From contig CM060731.1 in assembly GCA_030704615.1 (NCBI GenBank), positions 70,848,756 through 70,908,755 of the forward strand: a DNA stretch of 60,000 bases, read 5' to 3'. Shown here piece by piece: positions 22,653 to 34,540 of this stretch (its first letter is position 1; every line of letters begins with the position of its first letter). A program made the translations under genes and the position numbers. The stretch comes from Takakia lepidozioides (lineage: Eukaryota; Streptophyta; Takakiopsida; Takakiales; Takakiaceae). The notes beneath the pieces were generated by a model. It saw nothing but the letters and a program-made list of their open reading frames with translations, ran no database searches and was not told the origin of the DNA.

Positions 22653-25600
22653 ATGATCCCTCCTACTGCCCATCGATTGCAAAGGCGGACACAAGCAGAA
22701 CATGACGATGACAGATTGTGGAAACTAGAGGAAGCGCGAGCAAGAAGACTGGGTCTTCGGAAAATTCTATGTCCATGCAATGCCTGTCATGGTGGGAACT
22801 GGCAAACCATTGGCCGGGCTAAGCGTCATCTGCTTTTGAACTTGCGAGATCCTAACTTGCGAGAACTCCCGGTGCATATCTGTGGATTCTCTTCCCTTAA
22901 CCCTGATGCATACTTTGAAATTATAAGAAACAGTTCAAATTCCTGGTAGCGGGATTGTTTGTAAGGTGTAGAGTATTGTACATGCCCGTTTTCCTATTGC
23001 CACGTGCCTGTATTATGGCACGTTCCACATCCACCATTTCCAACCCTAAACTCCCCATCTTATTGTGGATTGACATGTGGACTGATATGCTTATAAGCAG
23101 GAAAACTCTGGAGACGAACATGAGGGGTTTAGAACGGAAACCAGCCCTGCAGGTGGTCCTGATACCTTGGATCGTAATCTTGACATGCTTAGAATGCTCC
23201 GGGAGACATTCGCAACTACAGATAATGGGGTGCAAACTGGTGATGCACATGAGGAACCGGGAGATGGAACACAGGGCCAATGGGACACAGATGGAGTGCC
23301 AGAGCAGACTGATGGTGGACTGAAGAGCGATGGTGATCGTGGTGCAGCGAGTGCCTTACGTTTTGAGCAGGAGGCATCCAGGGCTTTGTATGTAGGGAGT
23401 TCTTCCTCTCGATTGTCTGCTACCTTACTGCTGTTAAATGCTTGTCAAACCCATGGTGTGTCAAACACCTTTGTCGATGAACTCCTTACATTGTTAGGAA
23501 GACAACTGTTGCCAGCAGACAATTGCCTGCCAAAGTCCCACTATGAGGCAAAACAACTCATAATGGAACTCGGGCTTCATTACGAGAGTATACATGCATG
23601 TCCGAAAGGTTGTGTGTTGTTCAGAAGGGAGCTTTAAAATTTGGAGGTTTGTCCAAAATGTCAGGCATGTCGTTATGTGGTGGGTACGAAGACACCAGTA
23701 CCTCGTAAGGTCCTTCGACATTTCCCTATCATTCCAAGGCTTCGAATGTATAAAGCCAAATCCATCTCAGAGTTATTGTCATGGCACTTTAAGAATCGAA
23801 AGTTTGGATGGCTTGGTTAGGCACCCAGCAGACAGCAAGGCTTGGGCCCACATTGACCAAAAATGGCCTGAGTTTGCAGCGGACCCCAGGAAATCTGCGA
23901 TTGGGTCTCGCATGGGATGGTGTCAATCCTTACAGTGATAAATCAAACAAATGGTCAACTTGGCCTGTCATGTTGGTAAACTATAATCTTCCACCATGGC
24001 TGTGTACTAAGCCATTTTTCACGATGTTGGCTTTATTGATTCCTGGACCACAATCTGTGGGAAATGACAATGCAGATGTTTATCTGCAGCCCCTTGTGGA
24101 TGAGCTGAAATTGTTGTGGGAAGTTGTGTGGAGGCATTGGATGGAAGTAGCCTAGTGGGGCAACAGTCATTTCGCATGAGGGCCATCTTGATGTGGTCAA
24201 TCCACGACTTTCCAGCTTATGGGTTGCTAGCAGGATGCGCACACGGGGGATACAAGGCCTGCCCAGCTTGCGGCCCTAATGTTGATTCCAGGTACTCCAA
24301 GGGCCAAAAAAGTTTTGTATCTTGGTCATAGGAGATACTTGCCTGCTATTCATCCCTATAGGAATAACTCGTCCCACTTAATGGACATGTGAACATAGAG
24401 CAGCTCCTATGGTGGTCACTGCAAGTGAGCAATTTGACCGGGCTACAACCAGAGAGTTGTATCTCGCAATGGGAGGGGCTGAGGGGGGAAAACTGGACCC
24501 TTCAAAGGAACATGGCATGAAACGGGTCACTGTTTTGAACCAATTGCCATACTGGAAAGACTTACTCATCCGATACACACTGGATGTGATGCATGTGTGA
24601 AAAAAATTTGTGTGAGAATGTGCTGAGAACCATTCTTGGGGAGAAGGACACAGCCACATCTAGGAAGGATATGGAACTCAATGTCATTCGTGAACACTTG
24701 TGGTTGAGACCCCATCCCTCTCACCCGAACAAGTTGGTCAAGCCTTTGGCCCCATATGTTCTTACTGAAGATGAGAAGGTGCTGTTTTTGGAAACATTGG
24801 CTGCAGTAAAGGCCCCCACAGGTTATGCTGCCACATTCCAGAAACATGTGGCTGACAATAAACTGTCTACAATGAAAACCCATGACTACCATGTAATGAT
24901 GCAGCAGATTTTACCTCTTTGCATTCGAGGGGTATTGGGAAAGGGTCCACGGATGGCAATTATGAGGCTTTCTCGAGTCTTCCAAAAAGTGTGTGCAAAG
25001 ATCATTAATCCAGCTGAGGTACCGGCCTTAAAAGAAGATGTTGCAATCACTATGTGTCTGCTGGAGAAAGAATTCCCTCCGTCATTTTTTGATATCATGA
25101 CTCACTTGCTTGTACACCTTGTGGACGAATTGGAGGTGTGTGGTCCCGTGTCTAGCCGTTGGATGTATCCTATGGAACGGTATATGAAGACATTAAAAGG
25201 CTATGTAAGGAATATGAGCCGACCTGAAGGGAGCATGGCGGAAGGGTATGCTTTGGATGAGGCCCTAGGGTTTCTAACTGAGTATATGGCTGAATTTCAT
25301 GCTACAAGCCGAAGGGTGTGGGACTCCAATGAAGAAGACTCAGTTAGTGGGGAGGTGGTTGAAGGATTGGGAACTGTACGAGTCCTCACCATTCAAGAAC
25401 GAGACAGTGCACACGAGTATATTTTGCACAACACAGATTGCATGAAACCATTCCTTGAGTAAGTATGTTGCTTATCATATCCTGTGTGTTTCATTTCTGC
25501 CAATGGTATAAGCTGTAATCCTAATTTGCAATTCTCATTTGGACAGGGCCTATGAAGAGGAGATGGCACTCATAGAAGCATCCCGCACTGAGTTCAGAAC

Positions 25601-26450
25601 AGCATACCTTTGTGGACAAGACCAAGACCACCACAATGGAGAAATTCCATACCCAACAGATATGCGCTTACTGGCTCCATTCCATGAATGGATTGAAGGT
25701 GCTGTCCAACGCAAGGTGAGTTCAGGTGAGTCCTATGATTTGGACATATGCCATTATGTATACCACCAGCAGTACAGTCATTGGGCTTCAAGTCCATGTA
25801 TGCTTACGGCAATCACTTTCGAGCAATAAGTGATGGGACTGGCGCCAGAGACAGGGTGACATTTGATTCTGGAGTTGCTCAAGTATTCCATCAGGAAAGC
25901 GAAAACAGAGCAGGTATGTCCAGACGAGTGTTATCCCAATTGGAATATGTGGGTGTTGTAAGAGAAATAATTCAACTGGATTACGGAATTCTTCACCCAA
26001 TTCTGTTCTTGTGTACATGGGTGAGGTCACACATGGTGGGCCGGAATGCCACCATGAAACGAGATGATTATGGCTTTCTCTTGGTTGACTTCAGTCGCAT
26101 GTTGCCTGGGGATGGAGCAGCCTGGACATTCCCTAGTCAGGTGGAGCAAGTTTTTTTCTCGGATGAAAAAAGTTCACGAGGGAAACTGGAAGGTGGTCCT
26201 TCACAAGGACCCTCGATCCCGACGAGTGGTTCACGATATTACAGAAGTGGCACTGGGTGAGGGAGACATTTATGTAGGCATGGTGCCTCCTGAAATTCCT
26301 CATAACATCATGACTGAGCTTGCTGTTTGTGTTCCTTTGAGTGAGGCATGAATTGGCCATTGCCAACTTGAATGCACCTGCAAGGCAGAGGCGAAATGGT
26401 AGAAGGCGGAGGCAAGCTCCACATGGGAGGTACCAAGCCAGTTGTGCTAT
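22653..26450 (+). pseudogene. TNP2-like CACTA transposase, frameshifted
   Basis: The 22,653-22,949 segment has a transposase-associated domain (ILCPCNACHGGNWQTIGRAKRHL). After a spacer, 23,340-24,330 encodes, in alternating frames, the DDE region: CPKGCVLF, a Cys-rich stretch, WDGVNPYSDKSNKWSTWPVML, NYNLPPWLCTKPFFTMLALL, IPGPQSVGN and VYLQPLVDELKLLWE. An intact stretch, 24,593-25,462, gives the RDM to HLLVHLVDELEVCGPVSSRW region with YPMERYMKTLKGYVRN, as in TNP2 proteins. The downstream exon from 25,546 and the segment 25,748-26,260 give the C-terminal domain (FKSMYAYGNHF, VGVVREIIQLDYG, FLCTWVRSH). Several frame changes (near 23,640, 23,830, 24,150, 24,600 and 26,150) show it is dead. Confidence 0.85.
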
Positions 26451-26619
26451 GGTGTAGAGTTGGTTTCTGCTATTGCATGTACTTTTCCAGGGTTTAGACT
26501 TGATACAGCATGGTACCTTCCATGGGTGGGAGTGACTGAGCTGTTGGGGTGGGCAGAATTCTGACAAACACACTTTCATTTGTGACAGTGAACCCTAAAC
26601 AGTCATGAAGCTGTGGCAT

Positions 26620-26960
26620 GAATACTTTTCTGACCCTAATCAATGGTGGGCCCAATTGTGGGAAAAAGGTGAATTTGTTGGATTATAGAGAGTAGCAGAT
26701 GCAATTGAGCATAGGAACTAGTGTGAGAAGTTGAGTTGGGTGTTTCCTTGAACAAATGTAGGCTGTTATTGTCAGTTGCTACCAGCAAGGCAAAGATGTA
26801 TGCATGATTTGTGAGAGGCATGGATAGCTGAGGAGCAGGGATAGAGTGTGGGTCCAGATTCATCCAAGAGGGCCACATTTCAAGCACAACGTTGCCTATG
26901 ACCTTGTGGAAGGATTGGTACAAGAAACCTGCATGGGTAGATGGTCAACTGGAAGCCGCA
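26620..26960. repeat. copy 1 of a dispersed repeat found beside PPR pseudogenes
   Basis: The stretch contains TGACCCTAATCAATGGTGGG, AAAAAGGTGAATTTGT, TTGAGTTGGGTGTTTCC and GGAGCAGGGATAGAG in this order. The same series occurs at 30,225-30,500 and, shorter, at 36,885-36,990, each next to PPR sequence. It seems to be flanking DNA copied along with PPR genes. Confidence 0.75.
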
Positions 26961-26989
26961 GCAGCAGCGGCACAATTGGTAAAATCAGG

Positions 26990-27530
26990 CAATGAGGGGC
27001 ACCTTCTTCAACACATTTCACCCTGTTTTTCCCCTTATACAATCGGCCCTAAATTTCCATGTTGAATTCTGCAAGTTAGCTGGTGGTGGACACATGTATA
27101 GCAAATGTGGGAGCACTGAGGATGCGTGTTCAACACTATGGCTGAACGAGATTGTGCGTTGTAGTGCGTGTGCAAGTCTGGCAGCTTTGGATGCATCACC
27201 AAAGTTGGAATTGTAACAGATGCGATCCAAATGTGGGGAGCATCAAGGTATGCCAATGCCTCGTATGCCAAATGTGGGAGCATCAAGGGCAAACCTGGCA
27301 GCTCTGGAAAAAGGGAAGAGGTCCATGGCTTCATTGTCAAAGCTGGAATTCTACCTGATGTGATTCTGAACAATGCCCTCGTGGACATGTATGCCAAATG
27401 TGGGAGCATCAAGGATGCGAAGGCAGTTTTCCAACACTATGGCTCTTGGAGGAGTGATTTTGACATGTACCAGCGAAGGGGAGAAAGTGGGGCCCTCAGT
27501 AGACGAGTTGAAAAGCACTAGTTAAAAAGC
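26990..27530 (+). pseudogene. PPR gene fragment
   Basis: Broken PPR motifs include VHGFIVKAGILPDVILNNAL, VDMYAKCGSIKDAKAVF, and upstream copies of YSKCGS and CASLAALD in other frames. Several frame changes occur within 500 bp. It lies inside the CACTA borders, downstream of TNP2. PPR proteins bind organellar RNA, but this remnant cannot. Confidence 0.75.
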
Positions 27531-28420
27531 ACTGGCGCTTGATAGGGTGGGGCAAAATTCAGGCTGGGGTGATCATTGATATCCCGGACGCAATGTAAAA
27601 AGACGGTTGTGAGTGAAGGACACCCGTAGCAAAAAACCCTGCTGTCTCAAAAAAGGAGGCAGTCACAAAGAGCAAGGCACTTTGTCCAAGCTTCTCGAAT
27701 CTAGCAACAATGTGGACAGGGATTGAGTCATTGGGAACAATTTATGTAAGGTGGCGAAGAAAACCTTGTCTGAGGATCACTGGATATTTCTCTAGTACGG
27801 TTGGACTAGTAGAGATTGAAATCCGTGCTCAGCTCAGCTTCAGACTGTCTCATTGTGAAGGGTCACGGTTGACTGGACAGAAATGGGATTGACATTGCCG
27901 GGCTCCCAAATCTCTGAGACGACATGTGGTAGTTTTATCTATAGCTTCTCAAAGCAATTGTTTTACATTGTTCATTATAGTGTGACATTCTCATAACGAT
28001 ATTGTCGTCAGCTGCATGAGCATGCATCTTTTTGGATGTTGGTCCCCATAACCCTAATAACCTTTTTGAACTTTTTAAATTCTCTAAACAAAAGTCTATG
28101 TGTTATGTCGTCCAGGGCATGTTGAATAGAGGTGGAAGTCATTTTATCCATCCATCTTCCACCTGGATGGTCAATGGGCCAAGTCATATCCACCTTGATG
28201 GTCAATGTGCCACGCCATATAGTTGCCCCAAATTCCTGTAGGACATCTGACACTCACCTCACACTCCATGACTCATTTGACACTCATGTCAAATGCCCCA
28301 TATGAATTATCTTGGTCAACATTGTTGACCGTTATGGTGTCATTCGTGTTGTGAAATTTGTAACACCATGTGGCTTTCCTACAATGATCCAAATCACACC
28401 TGCCTCGTCTCACATGGGTT
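27531..28420. other. stretch without a gene before the CACTA right end
   Basis: No gene is supported. Near 28,150-28,215 there are repeated copies of CACCTGGATGGTCAATG-like words; GACACTCA words near 28,246-28,290 may be subterminal repeats. Confidence 0.35.
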
Positions 28421-28439
28421 GTGTAAGAAGAGCCGTTCA

Positions 28440-28494
28440 AAGTGCCAGGTGTGAACTATGGGTGGTGTTGGAAAAACCGGTTTCTGTAGTAGTG
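28440..28494. repeat. CACTA right terminal repeat
   Basis: The complement reads CACTACTACAGAAACCGG followed by a T-run, matching the left end in 16 of 18 terminal positions. It abuts Gypsy integrase sequence directly. Confidence 0.85.
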
Positions 28495-28982
28495 TCAAAA
28501 GAGTCATGCCTATGGCTTTTGAGAATCTTGCTATTGCCCAACACCGAGACACATTGAGGTATGCCACTATACGTGGAGGGGGATATCGGCCAGTTGTTCG
28601 GCGTTTCCACCCTGGGGACTATGTGTATCTGCAGCAAACAACACCTACGACCTTGGATGTCACAGCAGGACGTGTGATTCTAAGGGTCAGGGAGGTGTGA
28701 CCTTCAGGAGTGTTGATTCTGGAGGGTCGAGATGGCGTGGTATGGAAGGATCATGTGCGCAATTGTGCGCCATGTCACATTCCACATGTGGATGGGAGGA
28801 TAGATCCCAACCTTGCAGTGGTACCTGCAGGATTGCGTTGCATGCTATGTGGGCATGCTCGTGGTGCCGCCACTATGCTGGTGTGTGATCGATGCTCAAG
28901 AGGTTGGCACATGAGATGCTTGACACCACCTCTTGAGAGGGTTCCTGATGGAGATTGGTTATGTCCACCTTGCTTGGGATAG
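28495..28982 (+). pseudogene. Gypsy integrase C-terminus followed by a PHD finger (3' part of pol)
   Basis: The first segment gives AFENLAIAQHRDTLRYA and VRRFHPGDYVYLQQ, the usual C-terminal end of Ty3/Gypsy integrase. A TGA near 28,698 then interrupts it. The following part, after VLILEGRDGVVWKDHV, encodes CMLCGHARGAATMLVCDRC, GWHMRCLTPPLERVP and DGDWLCPPC, a Cys4-His-Cys3 PHD finger ending the frame. PHD fingers read histone tails, so the domain could guide integration, as chromodomains do in chromoviruses. This is inference. The 5' part is missing because the CACTA end lies immediately upstream. Confidence 0.8.
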
Positions 28983-29228
28983 TGGCAGTGGATATGACTA
29001 GTGGCAGCTCACAAGACATGGGAGGCCAAGCTCATAGGAGTCAATACCCAAGATCTCAGGCTCAAGTTCACAGGTTGCAAGACGACGACTAACGATGGGG
29101 CAACTCTTGATCTATTGAGTTTGAGTGTAGTAGGGACAGTGGTGGAGGACCTAGTGAGGCTATGGCCACTATCACACCTTGTGGCTACCTGGACTTAGAG
29201 GGACCTAAGCGCCAGCTAGGGGGGCGAT

Positions 29229-30130
29229 TGTGATGGATTAGTGGCAGCCTAGTGATGGACTACTGGCTGCACTAGTGGTGACTAGTGGCAGCCTAGTGGT
29301 TGGACTAGTGGCTGCACTAGTGGTGGACTAGTGGCTGTACTAGTGGTGGCTAGTGGCAGCCTAGTGGTGCACTAGTGGTGGACTAGTGATAGACTAGTTT
29401 GGTGTGCACATATGTTGTGTGGTTTTGGACAGCGATGTAGTTGTGTAGCGATATGTATGCGAACAACAGCTGTCAAGTTATTTTACCACTGGTGTGAAGT
29501 TAGCTAGGAAATAGCTAGCTTTTATATATTGACATTTGGGATTGATCCAAGTGTCAATCCAGGGGCCAATACATGTTTGGGCACCTGGCGTTGTTATCTT
29601 CACGGCAGATTGCGGTGGGCTCATCTTTCTCGAGTTGAGCCTCACCGCGTCTAGCTATGGCGCCGTAGTGTGGATTCCCCATGGCATGGGGTGCACTTGG
29701 CTCGACTTTATATATGAGTGATGTTTTCATGTGCGAGTGTGTGAGTTTGAGAGAGCTTGTATGCTTGTATCATTCCTTTCTTTATCATTGTGATGGACTA
29801 GTGGCTGCACTAGTGGTGGCTAGTGGCAGCCTAGTGGTTGGACTAGTGGCAGCCTAGTGGTGGACTAGTGGCAGCCTAGTGGTGGACTAGTGGCAGCCTA
29901 GTGGTGGCTAGTGGCAGCCTAGTGGTGGACTAGTGGCTGCACTAGTGGTGACTACTGGTTGTCTAGTGATAGCCTAGTGGTGCACTAGTGGTGGATTAGT
30001 GATAGACTAGTGGTGCACTAGTGGTGGATTAGTGATAGACTAGTGTTTGGTGTTAGACTAGTGTTTGGTGTGCACATATGTTGTGTGGTTTTGGACAACA
30101 ATGTAATTGTGTAGCGATATGTATGCGCAC
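29229..30130 (+). mobile_element. Gypsy 3' LTR with CTAGTGG tandem repeats, plus a second truncated LTR copy
   Basis: A purine run (CTAGGGGGGCGAT) at about 29,216-29,228 looks like a polypurine tract, followed by TGTGATGGATTAGTGG. An almost identical start (TGTGATGGACTAGTGG) recurs at 29,791 after CTTTATCAT, so the first LTR is about 560 bp. Both starts are followed by many copies of GACTAGTGGCAGCCTAGTGG and variants, then by TTTGGTGTGCACATATGTTG. The second copy breaks off near 30,130. The first LTR has TTATATATTGAC and CTTTATATATGAG TATA-like boxes. It lies 3' of the PHD-coding frame, as expected of the 3' end of that element. Confidence 0.75.
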
Positions 30131-30224
30131 GACAGATAGTTTGGAGTGATTTTGACATGATACTGCCAAAGTGACAACATGAAAGTATCCAGAAACAGGT
30201 AACAGAGATGATGAGAAGTTGTGG

Positions 30225-30500
30225 AATGAGTACTTTTCTGACCCCAGTCAATGGTGGGACAATCGAGGCAAAAAGGTGAATGCTTGTATAATTACAGAGA
30301 GTAGTAGACGCAATTCAACATAAGAATGAGTGTGATAAGCTGAGTTGGGTGTTTCCTAGAACAAGTGTAGGCTGTCATTATCAGCTGCTAGCTGGAAGAC
30401 AACGATGAATGCATGATTTGTGCAGAGCCATGGATAGCTGAAGGAGCAGGGATAGAGCGTGGATCCAGATTCATCTAAGAGGGCCAGATTTACCTTGCAC
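30225..30500. repeat. copy 2 of the dispersed PPR-flanking repeat
   Basis: The same word order as at 26,620-26,960 (CAGTCAATGGTGGGAC, GAGTTGGGTGTTTCC, GGAGCAGGGATAGAG, GATTCATCTAAGAGGGCCAG). Confidence 0.75.
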
Positions 30501-30504
30501 AAGA

Positions 30505-30960
30505 TTACCTATGATTCCCTGTAGATCAATAGTTGGGAGTGCCATGATTGCAGGATATGGGCGGCATGGGGGATGGATCTATGAGCAAATGTTGCAGGAA
30601 GGGGTGAAGCCCAACCACATCACATTCATTTGCATTTCTGCAAATGCGTGTACAAGCCTGGCAGCCCTACAAAATGGCAAGAGGTCTATGGTGACATCAT
30701 TAAAGCTGTAATTGTACCAGATTGCAGTTCTTATGTCTCTATCTTGCATGTGCAAGCTTGGCATACGTGGGAAAAGGAAAAGAGCTCCATGGTGACATCG
30801 TCAAAGTTGGAATCATTCCACATGTCATTTTGAACTGATGAAAATGTGTGCCAAACATGGGAGCATTGAGGATGCAAAGGGGTGTTTGAGAATATGGCTA
30901 ACAAGATGATGGGGTGTCATGGAACTCGATTATTACAGGATATGTCTGTCATGGATGGAA
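30505..30960 (+). pseudogene. PPR gene fragment
   Basis: Contains IAGYGRHGGWIYEQMLQEGVKPNHITFICI and ACTSLAALQNGKRSM, with further motifs (CAKHGSIEDAKG-like) in shifted frames down to about 30,930. There are stops and frame changes throughout. It follows repeat copy 2 directly, like fragment 26,990 follows copy 1. Confidence 0.75.
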
Positions 30961-33900
30961 AGCTAAATGGATTCTAAAGTTTTGGCATGGTTGGAGCTCA
31001 AGTCGTCATCCCGATTCCCATATGACAGATGCGTATAGTTAGGTAGGCCTAACAACATTGCTAAGCATGGTCCTTTTGACTTCAGTTTTCTAATCCCTTT
31101 ATAGTAGACTAATTTTGTTTGTCTAACTGTCTGTGGGTGAAACACAGATAGTTGTTGTGAGAGCAGAGTGTGGTTACAGTTCTAACTCCATGTACGCTAT
31201 GGAGTTCCAGGCAGGGACACAACAGGTTGCAGATACAGTTAATTCCCATGCCACAGACGGTCATTTCCTTCTCAAAATGTAGCAAGAAGCATGTCCTCTG
31301 AAGGAGACTTCTCTTTTTTATGTGGGGAGGTTTGTATGGAAGTTTTGAATCATGCAAAATGGTAGGGTTTGAATCATAGTTTGTTGGACTTCAGACTGGT
31401 GGAAGGGGGTATCATCTTTAACATTAAACATGCATGCCAAATGTGGGAGCATAACATATGCTCATATATTGACATGCACTATGCCTAAACAGATGTGGTC
31501 TCGGAGTAAAATGAACACTGATATGCCCGCTGTGGGTGTATGCAGAAGTATGTTGAGGCCAAATATCTGAAGGGTGATTCTGAACAGGTTTTCGTCATAT
31601 GTCTTTTGAATGTAGCTTGTGCCAGCCTAGGAAAGAGGTGAAGACATCATGCAAGCTAGGGTTGTATTATGTATAATCTGGAGAATAGCAAGTTAGGTAC
31701 TGTCTCCATATGCGACAATTTTTTTTTTAAAGTTCTAAGCATGGTCGTTACGGACTCATGAGTTTGTGCAAAGTATGAGACGGTTTTGAGGTATTGTCTT
31801 AATACAATGTCACGTGTTCTTCATCATGTTTATTTCTTTTCCTACTTTGATGGGATGCCCTGTATGTTCTCCAGTCTCAATCACATCCGCAATGGGATGA
31901 TTAGTGGCTGCTGGGGATTGTGTTGTGTTGTTATTCGGAGACAGTAGAAATAATATTGCACATGTATGAACCACAAGCCATAGCCCCCAAGTCACTGCAA
32001 CCACTACGAGTGCCTGGTCCCCAATCCACAGTCGATGTATCACTAGTGAAGTAGTGCATTTCAAACCTCCAATTGCATCTATCACTTCAACACTCTAGTT
32101 GTCGACTCCACTTGCAAGTCGTAAAGACAACCAACAGACAACTTATTGCGTCACGCGGTGTGGCCTCAGGCCTGCACGTGGCCACATCCACGATAGAGAA
32201 CACGTGGCGTTTCGCTGCATAGCCACGCGGCTGTATTCCCAACGTCGTCGCCGTGGGGAAGTCGCACCCCCCGGGTCAAAAATCCACTTGGTCACGGTCC
32301 AAGATTCAGTCAACGCCGCGCATGGCGCTGCCACGTGCCCCCCCCCCAAATTGAGCCGCCAGTCATTAAATCGACGATTCCTTGAAGTGATAGGTGGGAA
32401 GTCAGCCCATAATTGCACTTGACTAAAGCCTGTGATTTTTGACTGATTCTAGTGACAGTGGATGGAAATCAGAGAGTGTTGTCCTAATTCTGGGTTTGGG
32501 TGGTGGAGCTTCTCCAAAGCTTGAAGAATCATGGAAGTGAATACGAATTTTAATGAGCTTTATGAGAGGGGCAGCCCTATGCACAAGTTTGTTTACCATC
32601 TTAAATTTAGACATGTTTGTTTGTTTCTCGTGTTGTGGCTTTGGATGGAGCCCTTGACGAACTTGCATGAATATTGTCAAAAGCTAGCCTTAACCCACCA
32701 ATCCCATGGTGGCTGTTTGAAAGTTCATATAATGATTGTAAGGATGTTACTGATTGATGCGGCTTGACTCCCTCACATTATAACATCGGTTTGTGCGTGT
32801 TGGAGTTCAAGGTTGAAGGTAACTGCTTGAGCTGCCAATCTCAAACAAGCCGAAAAACTCTCCTGAAATCCCCTTTAGGAAAGTGAGGTCTTTTTCTCTT
32901 GCTTCCAGGTAGCGTCCAACATCCAAAAAACGAAGCTTGGTCTGTCATGTTGGTTCAATTAATATCAAAGAATTTACACCCAACTAAGGGATAACTTATG
33001 TGAATAATGAGAGGAAGATATATTTACTGCTCCTCCTTTGGCTATGAGGGCACTGTCATCGGAAGGATTTGTAGCGAGCCGTGGTGCGATGCCCAATTGT
33101 TGCGCGAAGGGTTGGGATTCTTGTTTCCTCTTTGTGTTGTTGTGGATCTATTGGTTTTTCTGTTTATCTCTCTCTGGGGTCTAGCTTGTAACTTTAGTTT
33201 TTGTTCTTGCAGGTTCTAAAGCATTTGCTGATGCATAGTTGTCCAGTACAAGCTCTGATTTGTTGCCTTGCTGCTGTCAAGTGTGAGTGGATTTGAGGGC
33301 GTCTCATCAGGTTTGGAAGTGTTTGCATACTAGGCAGAAAAGGGGGTTCAACTCCCCCTAACTTCTTGGGCATACATATATAGATACAATGAAATACGGA
33401 GACATGACATGATAGCTTCGGCAATACTCTGCCATTCTTCTTCCGAAAAACAATGAAATATGGGATGTATGTATGTAACACCATGGGACCTACCCCTTTT
33501 TGTGAAAATTCAACGTAGTTCTCAGAATTCGTCGCTAGCAGTGCAGAGCAACTCGAAGCCCTAGTTATTCTAGTTCTAGCGATGACCAAAGGTCGGAAGC
33601 TAGTTTAGCGCAAAGCAGGAATAGGGTGCCAAAGTGCCACGTCATCATCGCCATGTTTCGTAGACACGTCATCGTAGACATGTCATCATCGCCACATCAT
33701 CATAGACACGTAAGCATCACTACGTTTCGTCGCCACATCATCAACGTCAATTTATTTGGACCCTGCCCGAAATCACCGAAATCACCGATCTTGTCACTCA
33801 CGCGCTGCTGCTTATTTCTCGCTCGCTGTCTTTGTTTGTGCTCTGTGCGCGTCTGCCTTTGTGCGCTAGGTGTGGTGGCTGGAATCTTGGCTGGTGTGGA

Positions 33901-34540
33901 GGATAGCACCAACAATGCAGGAGCAATTCACAACGAGGAGGAGAAGAAGCCTTTGGAAGGGGGGGAGGTCACATTACTCTGAAAGTGAAGGGTCAGGTAT
34001 GGAAGCCCGTGGCATTTTTGTATGGGTTGTTTCCCTGTTGGGCTTGAAGTCGTTAGGATCGTAGAGAATGGATTGCGTAGGGATGTATTCTTTGTAGGGT
34101 TTTGGCCTAAAGCTGGGAAAATTTTTGTTTCCTGAAACTTCAAAGGAATGTGGATGTCAACTCAGAGAGAAAGAAGTGCATTCGTCTTGAAAAGACCTGT
34201 GCGACCGTTAGTCAGTTGATCCCAGCTCTATTGCTCATTTGCAGATTATGAGTACACCGCATGAGCTCTCACCTGGAATTTGCACGATGGTGGGACAACC
34301 GCAATCGCAAGGTGTTTTTTCTTAATGCACGATGTGAAGAAGTTTGTCCATCCTGCAAATGTGGGCTCTTGGCTCCTGTTAGTACCATGATGTGGTTTTC
34401 TTCCTGATGTTTACAAGATTCTTGGGGGGCTCAGCTTGGTCTTAGGAGGCCGTGTTTCAATCTCTGCCTGCTCAGCTGCACTGTGGTGGTTCTCACAGAC
34501 CAATCTGACATTACCTACAGACACAAGCAACACACACAAT
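30961..34540. other. 3.6-kb stretch without recognisable genes
   Basis: I see no supported gene. A tiny PPR relic (GCATGCCAAATGTGGGAGC) occurs at 31,430. Near 33,430-33,480 a word series (AAACAATGAAATATGGGATG, GTATGTAACACCATGGG) recurs at 40,682-40,722 and marks a dispersed repeat. The stretch 33,640-33,745 has degenerate CATCATCGCCACATCATC repeats. A run of ten C lies near 32,338-32,348. Confidence 0.4.

Larger units (their letters stand above)
16039..28494. mobile_element. CACTA (En/Spm-like) transposon region
   Basis: The left end CACTAGTACAGAAACTGG at 16,039 and the right end at 28,494, whose complement reads CACTACTACAGAAACCGG, are matching CACTA termini. Both are followed inward by a GAACGGCTCTTCT-like subterminal word and GGTGTGA repeats. 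Inside are a TNPA-like gene on minus and a TNP2-like gene on plus, the usual CACTA pair, though fragmented. The flanking trinucleotides differ (CCA on the left, TCA on the right). The right flank is Gypsy integrase while the left flank is not, so the two ends may belong to different copies or one flank was rearranged. PPR debris lies between the TNP2 gene and the right end. Confidence 0.7.
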
